This document shows positions 62,950 to 64,000 of a DNA stretch of 64,000 nt, piece by piece (position 1 is the first letter of the stretch; each line of letters starts with the position of its first letter). Source of the stretch: Ignavibacteriaceae bacterium. GTDB lineage: Bacteria > Bacteroidota > Ignavibacteria > Ignavibacteriales > Ignavibacteriaceae. The notes under the pieces were generated by a model, which made no database searches, had not been told where the DNA came from, and saw only the letters and a program-made list of their open reading frames with translations. The translations under genes and the position numbers were made by a program. Location of the stretch: assembly GCA_023229425.1 (NCBI GenBank), contig JALNZG010000004.1:62001-126000 (forward strand), in the 5' to 3' direction.

Positions 62950-63621
62950 ATGAAAATTTTAATTATTGAGGATGAGATTGGTATTGCCAACTTTCTCCGC
63001 GATGGGCTTGAAGACGAAAATTATTCTGTGGATATTGCTCTGGATGGCTTGAGAGGACTTGAACTTGCCACAAACCGAATTTATGATCTTGTTTTAGTCG
63101 ATTGGATGCTCCCCGGAATTTCAGGTATCGATATCACCAAACAGATCCGCAAATCAAATAAAAAAATCCCGATTATTTTTCTTACGGCGAAAGATACTTT
63201 ACTGGACACAGTTTCCGGCTTGGACACCGGGGCTAATGATTATATAAAAAAACCTTTTCAGTTTGAAGAACTCCTTGCACGTATAAAAGTACAGTTACGC
63301 AAAGAGGAGGAAGAATTAACAACGTTGTCAATTGAAGATCTTACTCTCGATACTACTACTCATCAAGTATTCAGAGGCGGAACTGAAATCAATTTGACAA
63401 AAAAAGAATTTTCTCTTCTCTACTTCCTTTTAAAGAATAAAGGGAAAGTTTGTACAAGAAATGACATTATCAAAGAAGTTTGGGAAATTAATTTTGAAAC
63501 CGATAGCTCTTCTCTTGATGTGTACATTAACTTTTTGAGAAAAAAACTTGAAACCGGACATAATGAAAACATGATCCAAACCATTAGAGGAATAGGGTAT
63601 ATAATCCGGGAACGCGAATGA
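62950..63621 (+). CDS. OmpR/PhoB-family response regulator
   Basis: This 223-residue protein has a receiver domain (acidic IEDE at 7-9, phosphoacceptor Asp51 in LVLVDWMLPG, Thr in FLTAKD, Lys in YIKKPF). Its C-terminal winged helix has LTKKEFSLLYFLLKNKGKVC, SSSLDVYINFLRKKLE and TIRGIGYIIRE. It most resembles CusR/CopR/MprA-type regulators. Its stop overlaps the kinase start. It lies 78 bp after the barrel gene and may control the cytochrome locus, though this is only positional. Confidence 0.94.
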   Translation: MKILIIEDEIGIANFLRDGLEDENYSVDIALDGLRGLELATNRIYDLVLVDWMLPGISGIDITKQIRKSNKKIPIIFLTAKDTLLDTVSGLDTGANDYIKKPFQFEELLARIKVQLRKEEEELTTLSIEDLTLDTTTHQVFRGGTEINLTKKEFSLLYFLLKNKGKVCTRNDIIKEVWEINFETDSSSLDVYINFLRKKLETGHNENMIQTIRGIGYIIRERE

Positions 63622-64000
63622 ACTTAACTTTACGAAACCGAATAGCGGCTTTCAATTCTCTTGCAACTGCAATCCTCATTCTAATCCTTTTCGTAGCAAT
63701 TTATTTTGTTGTGAACAATACTGTTTACGAAAAAATGGATAATGAATTGAGGGAAGAATCTTATGAGTTTATTTCTGAATACAAAATAGTTGATGGAAAA
63801 TTTATATTTAGTCATCCCTTCTCATGGGCTGCGGGTGGACATGGCAATGTAGAAGTTAGCCCTATCTTCGTCCAAGTGATGAGTCCGGGTGGTTCCATCA
63901 TTCAAAAAACATCAAATTTGCTTCAAGATTCTTTAATCTTCCAAAATATTCCCAAAGTTGAAATATCTTTTTCATCGATACTTAATGGAAAACCGATCAG
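63618..64000 (+). CDS. Sensor histidine kinase, N-terminal part (runs off window)
   Basis: The frame opens with ATG at 63618, overlapping the response regulator stop (atga), and stays open to the end of the window (127 codons). It begins with a cytoplasmic Arg-rich start and a membrane helix (ATAILILILFVAIYFVV, about residues 17-33), then an extracytoplasmic sensor region (MDNELREESYEFISEYKI). The HAMP and kinase domains would lie beyond the window. Its identity is inferred from position and N-terminal layout. Confidence 0.85.
   Translation, partial: MNLTLRNRIAAFNSLATAILILILFVAIYFVVNNTVYEKMDNELREESYEFISEYKIVDGKFIFSHPFSWAAGGHGNVEVSPIFVQVMSPGGSIIQKTSNLLQDSLIFQNIPKVEISFSSILNGKPI

Overview
The window is an AT-rich, densely packed stretch of chromosome from a Gram-negative-type (diderm) bacterium. 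The features point to the Ignavibacteria or a close relative in the Bacteroidota/Chlorobi group. They include C-terminal sorting domains with a YPNPFNPET-type motif (type IX secretion), a PorV-like protein, a carboxypeptidase-regulatory-domain TonB receptor, a complete Bat (aerotolerance) operon, LPS genes (kdsB, a GT9 heptosyltransferase-like enzyme) and frequent TTG starts. The taxonomic placement is inference from gene content. I saw no rRNA, tRNA, insertion sequence, prophage or CRISPR array.

Layout. 1-5060: an endonuclease III fragment, then two minus-strand secreted proteins (an alpha-hairpin carbohydrate-enzyme-like protein and a beta-propeller/phosphoesterase fusion) and palindromic intergenic repeats. 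5367-12967: an OPT peptide transporter, a PqqD-like protein, PepD, an MFS carrier, a DUF4258/YgiT toxin-antitoxin-like pair, a small barrel-like protein and an M29 aminopeptidase; the theme is peptide uptake and breakdown. 13048-23337: a lipoprotein, then an outer-membrane/secretion block (TonB receptor, secreted FN3 protein, PorV-like barrel, TIG lipoprotein, T9SS cargo). 23557-26734: a small exported protein, a LytR_C protein, rsfS and argS. 26869-30474 (minus): surE, a VWA-like membrane protein and a ComF protein. 30605-37761: pgeF, an EamA carrier, folB, folK, a deoxynucleoside kinase, GT9, Ppx/GppA, DUF302 and an rRNA methyltransferase. 37851-46168: moxR, DUF58, a BatD-like gene and batA-batE. 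46277-53732: a Cys-rich small exported protein, a Ste24-like protease, PlsC, gatC, kdsB, a PLP enzyme, HIT, a B12-binding protein, a T9SS cargo and an RRM protein.

The most striking locus is 54037-62871. Five genes that abut or overlap encode: (1) a membrane protein with two His pairs spaced 14 residues apart, typical of a di-heme cytochrome b; (2) a membrane-anchored ferredoxin/FAD/NAD(P) oxidoreductase whose two Fe-S motifs each lack the second Cys; (3) an exported cytochrome with 20 CxxCH motifs; (4) an exported cytochrome with 45 CxxCH motifs plus one CX4CH, built of 72-residue tri-heme repeats; (5) an outer-membrane-barrel-like protein. A response regulator and a histidine kinase (cut by the window end) follow. 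I infer a complete electron route from the cytoplasmic NAD(P)H pool across both membranes to the cell exterior. Its parts resemble porin-cytochrome conduits in principle, but I cannot match this gene set to a named system.
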